A stretch of DNA of 37,998 nucleotides from an uncultured Lachnospiraceae bacterium (GTDB lineage: Bacteria; Bacillota; Clostridia; Lachnospirales; Lachnospiraceae). Position 1 is the first letter of the stretch, and each line of letters starts with the position of its first letter. Shown here piece after piece: positions 7,900 through 16,662 of the stretch. The notes below the pieces were generated by a model. The model made no database searches. It was not told the DNA's origin and saw nothing but the letters and a program-made list of their open reading frames with translations. Both the position numbers and the translations under genes were made by a program. The stretch lies in NCBI GenBank assembly GCA_947174665.1, contig CAMWJV010000018.1:1-37998 (forward strand), given 5' to 3'.

Positions 7900-8196
7900 C
7901 TAGTTTCTCTGATTTGCAAGTTCCACATTTGCTGCTTCCTGGGCGTCATACTTTGCCGCAGCAGTCTCCAATACCGCACAATATTTCTCAATCTCCACCG
8001 CAAATTTATCCATAAATGCCTTATCATTCAAAAAGGCTTTATGGAAAGCAGTGTTCGCATCCCCCTGCCACTGCCCGCTCAGGGCAGCTTCCGAACTTTC
8101 CAGTGCCGCCACCTGTGTTTTGAAATTAGTGTTGTACTCCCGAAGAGTGGATGCCGTATTGCGCAAGTCCATGCTTGTTACTTTAATGCTCGCCAT
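7900..8196 (-). CDS. WXG100 family protein 2 (WQG)
   Basis: A 98-aa ESAT-6-like protein with the turn GQWQGDA (Trp43) between two helices and the C-terminal motif YDAQE (YxxxE). This is the most canonical member here in length and motif, so it may be the EsxA-equivalent. A strong TTAGGAGG site lies before the start. A 9-bp-arm hairpin (8224-8246) sits just upstream in the mRNA, separating this pair from the other WXG genes. Confidence 0.92.
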   Translation of the reverse strand: MASIKVTSMDLRNTASTLREYNTNFKTQVAALESSEAALSGQWQGDANTAFHKAFLNDKAFMDKFAVEIEKYCAVLETAAAKYDAQEAANVELANQRN

Positions 8197-8223
8197 AAAA
8201 ATTTCCTCCTAAATAATATGTAT

Positions 8224-8246
8224 TTTATAATGCACATCATTATAAA
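8224..8246 (-). repeat. Intergenic hairpin upstream of the WXG100 pair
   Basis: Perfect 9-bp arms (TTTATAATG / CATTATAAA) flank a 5-nt loop, 28 bp before the WXG100 start at 8196. It is AT-rich and lacks a U-tract, so it is not a typical terminator; an RNA-processing or stabilising role, or an operator, is possible. Confidence 0.55.
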
Positions 8247-8271
8247 CACCTTCACGGTACCGGAATGGCTT

Positions 8272-8679
8272 TTACCAGCCCCTTCCGCCACCACCTCCTC
8301 CGCTACCGGAATAGCCGTTCCCTGAGCGCCCCTCTGCGGCGTGACGTTCTTCTGCGGCACGACGTTCCTCTGCAATCCGGCGCTCTTCTGCAATCCGAAT
8401 ATTCTCCATCTCCGCATCATAAATTCTCTTCGCCGCATACCGGACAGCAGCCGCCGCCTGATGAAGGGACCTGGCCGTATTTTCCATGTTCTCTTTCAGA
8501 GTAAAACCTTTTCTGATGTACTTATCAGCGTTTTCTCCCCGCCAGTCATTGCCCAGTGCATTCAGGGTGTCCGCCAGACTATGACAGACTTCCCTGTCCA
8601 TGCTGTCAGCAATGTCATCCAACTTATCCGCCTGTCTTTTTGCTTTATCAAAATCCATCTGTATGGAATATCTTGTCAT
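8272..8679 (-). CDS. WXG100-like protein 3 with repetitive charged, Gly-rich tail (WRG)
   Basis: 135 aa from the ATG at 8679; another ATG at 8682 and one at 8706 are possible, but GAGGAGG lies 8 nt before 8679. The N-terminal 100 residues form a WXG-type hairpin with NDWRGEN (Trp46). The C-terminal extension consists of hexapeptide repeats (IAEERR, IAEERR, AAEERH; 18-bp units at 8333-8386) and a Gly/Ser tail ending GGRGW. A strict YxxxD/E motif is missing (YDAEM). The tail is unusual for WXG100 proteins and may serve as a partner-binding or surface-exposed segment. Confidence 0.8.
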   Translation of the reverse strand: MTRYSIQMDFDKAKRQADKLDDIADSMDREVCHSLADTLNALGNDWRGENADKYIRKGFTLKENMENTARSLHQAAAAVRYAAKRIYDAEMENIRIAEERRIAEERRAAEERHAAEGRSGNGYSGSGGGGGGRGW

Positions 8680-8692
8680 CATGACTGCCTCC

Positions 8693-9046
8693 TCACCCAA
8701 TGACATTGTCCGGTAATGCCGCTATATCCTCTTCAATGGAAAGATCCGCATCCGTATAATTCTGCGCGATTTCAAGAAGATCCATGGGATATTCACCCAG
8801 ACGCTTCAGCATCTCTTCCACGCTGTCCTCAATATCCTTATACATCTGCCTGTGCTTTTCACCGGCCTCGCCGATCCAGTAACCGCCGGTCTTTTCCAGC
8901 AGGTTCTTTAATTCCTCAAAATGTCCCCTCATCCGGCTTACACTGCGGGACACATCCACACTTTTGCTTTTCAGGACATCCGGTGTCACCCTAAAGCTGA
9001 CCGGTCCCCCGAAACCCGTGGCCACATCTGTATTCCAGCCTGTCAT
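8693..9046 (-). CDS. WXG100-like protein 4 (WIG)
   Basis: A 117-aa ESAT-6-like protein with a longer N-terminus (about 20 residues before the first helix), the turn GGYWIGEA (Trp57), and YTDAD (YxxxD) near the C-terminus. An AGGAGGAAAAAG site precedes the ATG, 12 bp after the stop of the next gene. It lies in the run of tandem WXG genes and is probably co-transcribed with them. The sequence diverges clearly from its neighbours, so it is an old duplication or a separate partner rather than a recent copy. Confidence 0.85.
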   Translation of the reverse strand: MTGWNTDVATGFGGPVSFRVTPDVLKSKSVDVSRSVSRMRGHFEELKNLLEKTGGYWIGEAGEKHRQMYKDIEDSVEEMLKRLGEYPMDLLEIAQNYTDADLSIEEDIAALPDNVIG

Positions 9047-9058
9047 CTTTTTCCTCCT

Positions 9059-9361
9059 CTAGATGCGGATACGGTCAATCTCCTGACTGACTTCCGCCTC
9101 GCACTTGTTATAGGCATCCTTTGCATTCTCCATACTGTCAATAATGCCTTCCGCCTCTCCACACAGCACCTCCAAAAGACTCCTGTCAGCCAGGAACTGC
9201 CTGTTAAACGCCTCATTTGCCTGTCCGCTCCATGTGCCGTTCAACTCCGTCACCGCATCAAACATTTCCTTCATGTCCTGCCGTATCAGGTTCAGTGTAC
9301 CCCGCAGACTGCTCACATCCTTTTCCATTGTAACTGTGTTTGTCTCAATAGCATCCGCCAT
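9059..9361 (-). CDS. WXG100 family protein 5 (WSG)
   Basis: A 100-aa helical hairpin with NGTWSGQA (Trp44) and YNKCE (YxxxE). Typical length and spacing for ESAT-6-like proteins. A GGGAGTGAGG site lies before the ATG. It probably pairs with one of the adjacent members; the cysteine in the YxxxE motif is shared with the WXG-less hairpin upstream (YDICE), which hints at a related pair. Confidence 0.88.
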   Translation of the reverse strand: MADAIETNTVTMEKDVSSLRGTLNLIRQDMKEMFDAVTELNGTWSGQANEAFNRQFLADRSLLEVLCGEAEGIIDSMENAKDAYNKCEAEVSQEIDRIRI

Positions 9362-9382
9362 GTGATAACCTCACTCCCTTCG

Positions 9383-9742
9383 TCAAAATATTATCTGCTT
9401 TACCATCTCCATGGCCTCACTGCCCAGATCCACCATATACCAATCAGGAACAGCCATTCTTCGTCTGCCATTCTCCGCATATTCCACGACACCGCGTTCA
9501 CAAATGTCATAACAGCGCGCCCCTTGTCTGAGCACGGTAAGAAGAGAAAAAAGCTTCCCTCGCTCCTGCCCCATCTCCGAGATCTCCCTGTCCAGTTTCC
9601 TGCCGTCATCTTCCATGCCCGACAACCCGCTCATGCTGTTCCTCACATCCTGTACTGTCTCAATTACCTGATTCAGTTTTCTAAGCTGCCTCTGTAATTC
9701 ATCTGCGGCACTTTCCATTGCTCTGATACTTGTATGAAACAT
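9383..9742 (-). CDS. Helical-hairpin protein lacking the WXG turn
   Basis: 119 aa from the ATG at 9742, chosen because GAGAGGA sits 6 nt upstream; a GTG at 9757 is the alternative. The two-helix pattern and the YDICE motif (residues 78-82, YxxxE) match WXG100-type proteins, but the turn reads SGLSGMEDDG, without tryptophan. It also has a 35-residue extension after the motif. In other type VII systems WXG100 partners can lack the WXG motif on one subunit, so it may be such a partner. No named family is recognised. Confidence 0.65.
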   Translation of the reverse strand: MFHTSIRAMESAADELQRQLRKLNQVIETVQDVRNSMSGLSGMEDDGRKLDREISEMGQERGKLFSLLTVLRQGARCYDICERGVVEYAENGRRRMAVPDWYMVDLGSEAMEMVKQIIF

Positions 9743-9888
9743 ATTGATTCCTCTCACTGCCCATACTCTACCACAATCTCACGACAGTCTGTCCCCAATC
9801 TGACAGATTACACTTTTTCATGGATGAACTGCACTTTTCCGGTACAGCAAGCGCTGATTGCTCATGAATTAATGCAATGCCGTACTAA

Positions 9889-10137
9889 CTACAGCAGCAG
9901 AAGTCTGCTCCCGTCCGTAATCCCGCTATCGCTCAATGTAGAAAGTCTGTTTAACACCACCTGTCCGTCATAACGGCAAAGCAGTACCTCCTCCTTATTT
10001 CCTCGCATTTCACAATGCTCCCTTCGGCTGATCATTTCCGTAATCTCCTCCAGCACCAGTCCGATGGGTGCATTTTCATCCAATTTGTAATCATAGGTTT
10101 TGTCCACGCTGGGCACCACCACATCCACCAGTATCAT
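9889..10137 (-). CDS. YukD/EsaB-like ubiquitin-fold protein
   Basis: An 82-aa protein with the YukD pattern: a beta strand MILVDVVVPSVDKTYDYKLD, a helix IGLVLEEITEMI, then beta strands ending LSDSGITDGSRLLLL, where the 'L-x-D-x-G-I-x-D-G' stretch is typical. YukD/EsaB is a small cytosolic component of Bacillota type VII systems. The ATG at 10137 has a strong AAAGGAGGAAGAAA site; the longer open frame starting at 10212 is not supported. Its place between the EspG-like protein and the WXG genes supports the assignment. Confidence 0.85.
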   Translation of the reverse strand: MILVDVVVPSVDKTYDYKLDENAPIGLVLEEITEMISRREHCEMRGNKEEVLLCRYDGQVVLNRLSTLSDSGITDGSRLLLL

Positions 10138-10193
10138 TTTCTTCCTCCTTTTTCCTCTGTGCGGCCAAATAGACCGAAGATCATCCTGCACTC

Positions 10194-10853
10194 TCATCCA
10201 CTCGCAGAGCATAAACTGCCAAGTCCCCCATCATAACGTGAAAACCGCAATTCCTCCCCACTCTTTCTCACGATCCAATAATTACAGGGATTGTCCACCA
10301 GATAAAAATCGTCCTGCAGTATTTTAAAGCCGTCAAAAATCCGATAATGACATATAAAAGGTATGTCATCTCCGGGTGCAGTGACTCCCGCAAACCAATC
10401 TTTTGCCTCTTCTTCCGTCTGCAGTGCCGCCAGATCCGCTTCCAGATGCGGCGGCGGTAAAAACCCCTTCTCCTCCAGCAGCCTGTAGCATTCCTCCGGC
10501 GCATACATTCCGATGCGCACTGCGTCCGCATCCTGCGCACTCTCCTCAAGGCATATCAGTTCCCTTCCAAAGAAAAATGTCACTGCCCGTTCCTCCCTGT
10601 TTTCCACTGCCAGGATTTTTCCGGCTTCCCCGATGGAGCACATCATGGTTCGCCAGGGCTCCTGCACCTCATATTTCCGTCCATTCGGCTTTAAAATACC
10701 TTTTTGAGCCATCTCAAGGATTATATACAAAAGTTCAGATTGTCCCAGACAGCTCATATCCTTCCTGGGACGCACCCCGAAAATCTCCTCTATTCCCAGT
10801 GCGGCGGCCAGCACCTGAAATTCCATCTGCCGCAAAATCATCAATTCTTCCAT
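10194..10853 (-). CDS. Unrecognised secretion-island protein, layout recalls EspG
   Basis: 219 aa from the ATG at 10853, which has an AGGAG site 5 nt upstream and overlaps the LytTR gene stop by 13 bp (coupling). No signal peptide or membrane helix, so cytosolic. The N-terminus (FQVLAAALGIEEIFGV, then LYIILEMAQKGILKPNG) looks like a winged-helix-like segment, followed by an alpha/beta part ending DDFYLVDNPCNYWIVRKS. The order 'helix-LG-helix-L..KGI..G' resembles the start of EspG chaperones that bind cargo in mycobacterial type VII systems, but this is only a pattern resemblance. It is flanked by secretion genes on both sides. Confidence 0.55.
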   Translation of the reverse strand: MEELMILRQMEFQVLAAALGIEEIFGVRPRKDMSCLGQSELLYIILEMAQKGILKPNGRKYEVQEPWRTMMCSIGEAGKILAVENREERAVTFFFGRELICLEESAQDADAVRIGMYAPEECYRLLEEKGFLPPPHLEADLAALQTEEEAKDWFAGVTAPGDDIPFICHYRIFDGFKILQDDFYLVDNPCNYWIVRKSGEELRFSRYDGGLGSLCSASG

Positions 10854-11575
10854 ATCTGCTCCTGCTGAAAATGCTTGAAACAAGGCCTGTAGCTGCGCGA
10901 AAGAGGCACTGTAATCCCATGGGACAGACAGATTTCTCCCTGAGAAAGCAATATCTTCTCCACATACCGGCGATTTACCAGAAAACTTCGGTGGCAGCGC
11001 ATAAAGCTGTCCGGAAGCCGGCGTTCCAGTTCTTCCATTGTGTCATAGAATGCGTACTCTTTATCCTGCAGGCGCAGATATATGCGTTTGTCTCTGGCCT
11101 CCATATAAAATATCCGGTGATATGGGATAGAGGTAACGCCACCCCTTGTCTCCAGCACAAAACAATTTGATGAATTCTCCTGCTCCAGGCTTTCCAAATA
11201 TTTCAGTATCAGATCCCGCAGCTTATCACGCAAAAGCTCTCTCCTGAATGGGCGCAGAATCAGGCTGGACGCAGAAATATCCGGCCTCACATACTCCATC
11301 GGAGACATCCCGGCTTCAGCGACCAGCATCAGCAGCATGTCATTCTGTTCTCTCCGGACCCTGCTCAGACAGTCAATACTGCCTGCTTTCGTCACATCAT
11401 AACATGCCAGATGGAGCAACGGATTATCCGCACAGAAGGCCTCTGCCTCATTCAGATCAGAGAAACAGGAAACATCCCACTTTTCTTCCGTCAGGCATGC
11501 TGCAAGGTCATGTATTTGACGTTCCATTTCCTGCAGTTCCGCCTTATTGCTATTGTAAACAAGCATAGCTATCAT
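10841..11575 (-). CDS. LytTR DNA-binding regulator with degenerate receiver domain
   Basis: 244 aa from the ATG at 11575 (AAAGGGG 7 nt upstream). The C-terminal LytTR domain (about 140-240) is clear: IPYHRIFYMEARDKRIYL, FMRCHRSFLVNRRYV and VPLSRSYR. The N-terminal 120 residues have a receiver-like order, but the paired acidic residues after strand 1 are missing (LVYNSNK), the conserved Lys is Arg (LILRPF) and the Thr/Ser position is Ala (LVAEAG). Asp in ACYDVTK could occupy the phospho-acceptor place. It therefore probably does not work as a standard response regulator. No partner histidine kinase is seen; it likely controls the island or reads another signal. Confidence 0.85.
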   Translation of the reverse strand: MIAMLVYNSNKAELQEMERQIHDLAACLTEEKWDVSCFSDLNEAEAFCADNPLLHLACYDVTKAGSIDCLSRVRREQNDMLLMLVAEAGMSPMEYVRPDISASSLILRPFRRELLRDKLRDLILKYLESLEQENSSNCFVLETRGGVTSIPYHRIFYMEARDKRIYLRLQDKEYAFYDTMEELERRLPDSFMRCHRSFLVNRRYVEKILLSQGEICLSHGITVPLSRSYRPCFKHFQQEQIWKN

Positions 11576-11618
11576 GCTTATACCCCTTTGTGTACTTTGG
11601 CACACATACCTATAATAT

Positions 11619-14600
11619 TTACCCCCTGACTAACGGGATAACCACTTTCTCAGCCGCTTCCTCATTGCCCACAGGAATCATGCCAATCCCCGCCTTCTGG
11701 GTCTTGCTCTGCTCCAGATAAAGTACATTGCTGAAGTCAAGGTAGCGAATGTTGGTCACTGCGCCTCCCAGGTGAATTCCGGTGTGATAGCCGGTAAATG
11801 CGTTATAGCTTCTGGTGCCCAGCGCACCCTCCACCGCATCGGGATTGATGCCGAAGAAGAAGAAAACATTGTGCAGCTTTCCTTTTTCGGCAATATTTTC
11901 TACAAACCCTCTGATATTCAGGACGCCTTCCTCCTTCTCATAAACGGACCGCACAAAGGCTGCAATATCCGAAACCACAATGAAATAGGGCCTCTCCTCC
12001 TGCATCGCCTCATAAACTTCAGCTTCATCCTTTCCCTGTTCAAGCAGTTCGCGTTTCTTCCGGTTTCGCTGCTTAAATGGCTCCACAAGCCCGGAAAAGA
12101 ATTCCGCCTGGGCTTTCCTGCTGTCTATATATGCCGCGCCCACCGTCTCGGCTGTGGCCTTCAGATCCGCACTGTCATGTTCAATCACCACAAGTTCCGC
12201 CTCTTTTGCTGCCCCGGAACGGATGATTGCCTTTAATAAATTCGTCTTTCCGGTGCGTGCCCTGCCTGAGATCAGATAAACGAATGTCCTGCTCAGGTCA
12301 ACACTATATATATCCGCACTCCCCATATCATACCCAACGGGCAGGTAACGATTGTCCGCCTGCAGTCTGCGCACCTCAGCCAACTGCTCAAATTCTGCCC
12401 AGACAGGCTTTTCGGGGATGACTGGGATTGCCTTTGCACAGTTCCCCTTCCAGCTTGCGCTCATCTTCGCACAAACCTCCCTCACCGCTTCCATGCGCCG
12501 GAAATCATCCTCCGCCTCCAGCGCCAGTGCCGTATGGAATTCTAATGGTTTCTCCCCCACCAGGGCAAGGCCTCTTCCCCTCACATTGCTCTCCGGCAAT
12601 ACCTCGATGCCGCTTACGCGCAGCGCGTCAGTATAGGCATATTTATCGTTCATCTGCAGGCAGATAACCGTCTTGATATTGTCTCCCATCTTTGTGGTGA
12701 TTTCCGTGGAAGAAAAACCTGCGGCAGACAGTACCAGATAAATTCCGTAGCTCACGCCTTCCCTGGTCAGACGCAGCAGCCTGTCGTCATATTTATTTTC
12801 CGTCTTTTCCCGGAAGTCACCCACATTGTCAACAGCCACCACCACCGCAGGAAGCCTCACACCGCCGGCCTGTACATACTGAACATAATTACCGCCACAA
12901 AACAGCTTCTTTCGCTCCTCAATAATACCATCCATTATGTGAAAGAATTTATCAATCTTCTCTATGTCTTCCTCGCACATTACACCGCCTACATGGGGAG
13001 CCTGTTCAAAACAGGAAAGCATCCGGCTGCTGAAATCAATGGCATAAATATTAACCCAATTCGGCGGATAATGCTCGATCAGAGCAAAGAGCAACGTTTG
13101 CAGGAAACTGCTCTTCCCACTGACAATCGTTCCACAGACAGCCACATTTCCACCTTCTGCAAAATTCACCATCAGCGGCATCTGTGCCTGGTTCACCGGA
13201 TCATCGCACAGACCTGCGGGCACCGCAAGATTCCACTTGCCGAATCCCGAAGAACGTTCCGTCCAATCCGTCCCGTCAAAAATACCGCTCCCGTATCCCT
13301 GCAGATCTTTCAGATAGATCACTTCAGGCAAAGGCGGCAGCCACAGCTGCATCTGATGGACATAGCCTTCTTCTCTTGCCACTTTGCCCAGATATCCGAT
13401 CACGGCATCCAACTGGGTTTTTCCCTTGTTCTCAGGCAGCTTTCTGTGCTGACGGTCCGCCCTGTCGATGATTTCCCGGGCCTGCTCCTTTAACGGAAGT
13501 GCTCCCAGCTGCTCGTAATGTTCCGCATAAAGTTGTATCAGGTCCTCTACCCTGCGCATGTTATAGTCAGAATACGGATACTCCAGTTTCATTTGCTCTG
13601 CCTGTGCAAAAAACGCATCCATGCGATCTGCATCCGCAGCAAAGTGCGGAACCGGCAGCTGCATTCCATCCGCAGCGGTTTTTACTGCCTGCAAGAGCCT
13701 CTGAACCCAATTGTTGCGCATCTGCGCCTGCTGTCTGCTTTTTAAGCTGTTTCCCACCAATGCCGCTTTGCCCGGGAGAGAAAGCATGGTCGCAATCTCC
13801 GTCTTTACATTAGTGCTGTTTTCATCATATGCAGCTCCACTGTATCCCGACTGGAACAATTCATAAACCTCATCATTACCCACCTGCAGATAGCCGCGTC
13901 CTGCCTGGGTGATATAGGCAGCATCCGGCTTATGCAGCATATCATTGCTGTCCTGTCTGTCCTGTACCCTGAGGCAGAGGCGGAATTTCGCATTGCTCCA
14001 GATATTGTCGTCCACCGTGCCACTGGGCTTCTGGGTGGCAAGGATTAAATGCACGCCCAGGCTCCGCCCCACCTGCGCCACTGAAATAAGCTCTTTCATA
14101 AATTCCGGCTCTTCGCGCTTCAGCTCCGCAAACTCATCAATAATGATAAACATATGAGGAACAGGCACTGCTGCCTCTCCGTTTTTGTAAAGCTTGGTGT
14201 AAAGGTTAATGTTATTAACATTATTTTCACTGAAAATCCTCTGCCGCCTGCGGTTTTCGCTCTTAATAGAAACCATGGCCCTGCGCACCTGGCTGCCGGA
14301 CAGATTGGAAATGGAACCGATCATATGAGGCAGTCCGTCAAACAATCCCGCCATGCCTCCCCCTTTATAGTCGATGATAAAAAAACCGACATCATCAGGG
14401 CTGTAATTAATAGCAAGTGACAGTATGTAGGTCTGCAGTGTTTCGGACTTGCCGGAACCTGTAGTTCCTGCCACCAGTCCATGGGGCCCGTGATATTTCT
14501 CATGCACATCCAGATAACAGGGAACTCCGCCCTCCTTAGCTCCGATCAGGGCGCGCATATTCTCATAAGTGCGATTTTTGCGCCACCGCTCTTCCGCCCC

Positions 14601-16598
14601 CAGTTGCTCAGGACGCTGCACATTGTACATTTCAAAAAAGTTGAGGCTGCCCGGGATGTCCCGTCCTTTCTCCGTCTCCCGCACTTCAACAGGCAGCAGC
14701 CTTCTGGCAAATCGCTCCATCTGTTCCGCAGACACTGTGTCAAAATGAATCGTAAGGCTCTCCTCGTCCGCAAGATTATAAATGCCACAGAAATCCGCGT
14801 CCTTCTGTAGGAAGTACTCGCACTCATTGGGAAGCTGCTCCCTGGACTCAGCCAAAATCAGGGTTGTCAGTCCACAGCATACCTCACCACCATAAATATA
14901 TTTTGTGACAAGTTCTCCATCCAGCAGCGCCACATCCGAAACAACCAGCACATAATAAGGCTTAGGCAAAGTGCGTTTCTTCATCTGCTCATCCTCTGAG
15001 CGCATGCGCAGCACACTCGTCAGCTCAAAGAGTACGTCGCTTGCCTCGGACTTGTCACTGGCTACAAAACGTGTCTTTTTGTCCTCACTCCATACGTGCG
15101 GCAGCCAGCGGGCATACTCCCAGCTCTCCTCATCCTTCTTCCCGTCATAAATATAGACCAGCTTCACATCTGTATAGCAGTTGTTTGCCGCTATTTGTGC
15201 CGAAAGCAGCCTCACAATGTCAAAAGCGCCCTGCTTTTTTGCACCTCCCACCACACCGATCAGTCTGTGAGAAAGCAGGTCTACACCCACAGGCACATCA
15301 TAAAGCATGTTGAATTCCCGTTGTATCATCCGGGGTCTCTCGGAAAGTTCATCACTTTTTAATGTAAAGCGTTCCTTCGGCACATTGATAGCCATTTGAA
15401 AAGGAATGTTACCTGTTCCCAGCCTCTGCCGCATAAAATCCTCATGTCTGGAATTACGGTTCCACAATTCAACACTGCTATCCCCGTAATCAGTTACCAC
15501 ATCTGCCGCGGGATACAAAGTATGTAAGGTATTGCGGCTCTTTTCGTACTTTTCTCTGATATAATCCGCCTGTTTTACCAGATAATCCCCATATGTCCGG
15601 AACCGTATCTCCTCGCTGCGAAGAATTTCTTTTTTACTATAGCGGAGATTGGTGATTGCCCAGAATACACCGATCAGCGCGCTTCCCGCGGCAGTAATAA
15701 TACCGGTGTACATATACATACCGGAATTGCTGCCGGAGGAGCGAGCATTCATAATTGCCAGCATACTGCCCAACAGCATGGGTATCATCATAGTAAAGGA
15801 CGGCCCTATCACCATCCAGAGCGGCCGCTTATTCTCTTCTCTGGGTGCAGGAGGTGCTTCAATTTCTATCGCATCCGTCTCAAGTTTCTGATAATTTCTG
15901 GGGGCGCGATGGAAGAATTTCCGGTCCTCCTTCGCTTTATTTTTTCCTTCCTGTATCGGTACATTGGGCGGTATATACTTTGGGATTGACGCAGACACTA
16001 CGCACTCATTTTCAGCAGGAGTATATACCGCTATCAGGCTGCCCAGATACACCAACTTCAGCCCGAAAATATTGATGCAGTCCCCAATCTTTAATTCCTG
16101 GCTGTCATTTACTTTCCTGCCGTTTATAAAAGTGCCGTTAGAGCTGACATCCTTCACACAAAATCCCTGCACCGTACGCTGCAGGAAGACATGATGTCCG
16201 GAAACCAACCCCTGATATTGATAGACAATCTGATTATCCGGCTCACTGCCTATAGCCAGGCTCTGCAGTGCTGTAATGTCATACTTTCGGAATACGGAAA
16301 ATGCCACCTCTGTCTCCCGTACAATCATAGAAATCCTGTTACCCCGTTTCTCATAGATAGTGAATATATCTCCATCCCGTAAGGGCTCCCCCTGCTCTCC
16401 CTTTTGTCTGGAAAGGGTATACTGCTCTGTCTCACGCAGATACCATTCCTTCTCCACAATTTCCAGATGCAGAATCACATCCTCCGGCAGGTTAAAAATC
16501 CCTCTCTGCAGTTCAATCTCCGTGTCCGTATTGTTGACCGCTGGCAATAGAAATTCACAAAACGCCGTCTGTACATAAGCGGATATGACAATGCTCAT
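11619..16598 (-). CDS. essC: EssC/YukB-type FtsK/SpoIIIE ATPase of the type VII secretion system
   Basis: A 1659-aa motor of the secretion system, somewhat longer than EssC of Staphylococcus. The N-terminal part has a degenerate FHA-like segment (1-95) and a canonical FHA domain (about 110-180; IGSEPDN, SGHH, SSNGTF). Two membrane helices lie at about 265-320. Three P-loop ATPase domains follow: D1 GTTGSGKS (near 711) with Walker B IIIDEFAEL, D2 GTIVSGKS (near 1156) with VVAVDNVG, and D3 GRARTGKT (near 1444) with FIVVSDIA. Only D1 has the catalytic Asp-Glu pair, as in other EssC proteins where D1 drives transport. The FHA domain could dock phosphorylated kinase or substrate. The ATG at 16598 has a GAGGGTGAAG site. 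Confidence 0.95.
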   Translation of the reverse strand: MSIVISAYVQTAFCEFLLPAVNNTDTEIELQRGIFNLPEDVILHLEIVEKEWYLRETEQYTLSRQKGEQGEPLRDGDIFTIYEKRGNRISMIVRETEVAFSVFRKYDITALQSLAIGSEPDNQIVYQYQGLVSGHHVFLQRTVQGFCVKDVSSNGTFINGRKVNDSQELKIGDCINIFGLKLVYLGSLIAVYTPAENECVVSASIPKYIPPNVPIQEGKNKAKEDRKFFHRAPRNYQKLETDAIEIEAPPAPREENKRPLWMVIGPSFTMMIPMLLGSMLAIMNARSSGSNSGMYMYTGIITAAGSALIGVFWAITNLRYSKKEILRSEEIRFRTYGDYLVKQADYIREKYEKSRNTLHTLYPAADVVTDYGDSSVELWNRNSRHEDFMRQRLGTGNIPFQMAINVPKERFTLKSDELSERPRMIQREFNMLYDVPVGVDLLSHRLIGVVGGAKKQGAFDIVRLLSAQIAANNCYTDVKLVYIYDGKKDEESWEYARWLPHVWSEDKKTRFVASDKSEASDVLFELTSVLRMRSEDEQMKKRTLPKPYYVLVVSDVALLDGELVTKYIYGGEVCCGLTTLILAESREQLPNECEYFLQKDADFCGIYNLADEESLTIHFDTVSAEQMERFARRLLPVEVRETEKGRDIPGSLNFFEMYNVQRPEQLGAEERWRKNRTYENMRALIGAKEGGVPCYLDVHEKYHGPHGLVAGTTGSGKSETLQTYILSLAINYSPDDVGFFIIDYKGGGMAGLFDGLPHMIGSISNLSGSQVRRAMVSIKSENRRRQRIFSENNVNNINLYTKLYKNGEAAVPVPHMFIIIDEFAELKREEPEFMKELISVAQVGRSLGVHLILATQKPSGTVDDNIWSNAKFRLCLRVQDRQDSNDMLHKPDAAYITQAGRGYLQVGNDEVYELFQSGYSGAAYDENSTNVKTEIATMLSLPGKAALVGNSLKSRQQAQMRNNWVQRLLQAVKTAADGMQLPVPHFAADADRMDAFFAQAEQMKLEYPYSDYNMRRVEDLIQLYAEHYEQLGALPLKEQAREIIDRADRQHRKLPENKGKTQLDAVIGYLGKVAREEGYVHQMQLWLPPLPEVIYLKDLQGYGSGIFDGTDWTERSSGFGKWNLAVPAGLCDDPVNQAQMPLMVNFAEGGNVAVCGTIVSGKSSFLQTLLFALIEHYPPNWVNIYAIDFSSRMLSCFEQAPHVGGVMCEEDIEKIDKFFHIMDGIIEERKKLFCGGNYVQYVQAGGVRLPAVVVAVDNVGDFREKTENKYDDRLLRLTREGVSYGIYLVLSAAGFSSTEITTKMGDNIKTVICLQMNDKYAYTDALRVSGIEVLPESNVRGRGLALVGEKPLEFHTALALEAEDDFRRMEAVREVCAKMSASWKGNCAKAIPVIPEKPVWAEFEQLAEVRRLQADNRYLPVGYDMGSADIYSVDLSRTFVYLISGRARTGKTNLLKAIIRSGAAKEAELVVIEHDSADLKATAETVGAAYIDSRKAQAEFFSGLVEPFKQRNRKKRELLEQGKDEAEVYEAMQEERPYFIVVSDIAAFVRSVYEKEEGVLNIRGFVENIAEKGKLHNVFFFFGINPDAVEGALGTRSYNAFTGYHTGIHLGGAVTNIRYLDFSNVLYLEQSKTQKAGIGMIPVGNEEAAEKVVIPLVRG

Positions 16599-16662
16599 AC
16601 TTCACCCTCTTTCTCGAATCTGTCCTTTCAATAACCTGATTCAACACCTGCAAACAGGCATC

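Noticed and set aside
9743..9888. Two tiny ORFs (about 15 codons each) between the hairpin gene and the YukD-like gene
   Set aside because: They are too short and lack ribosome sites or recognisable sequence; chance is the simpler explanation.
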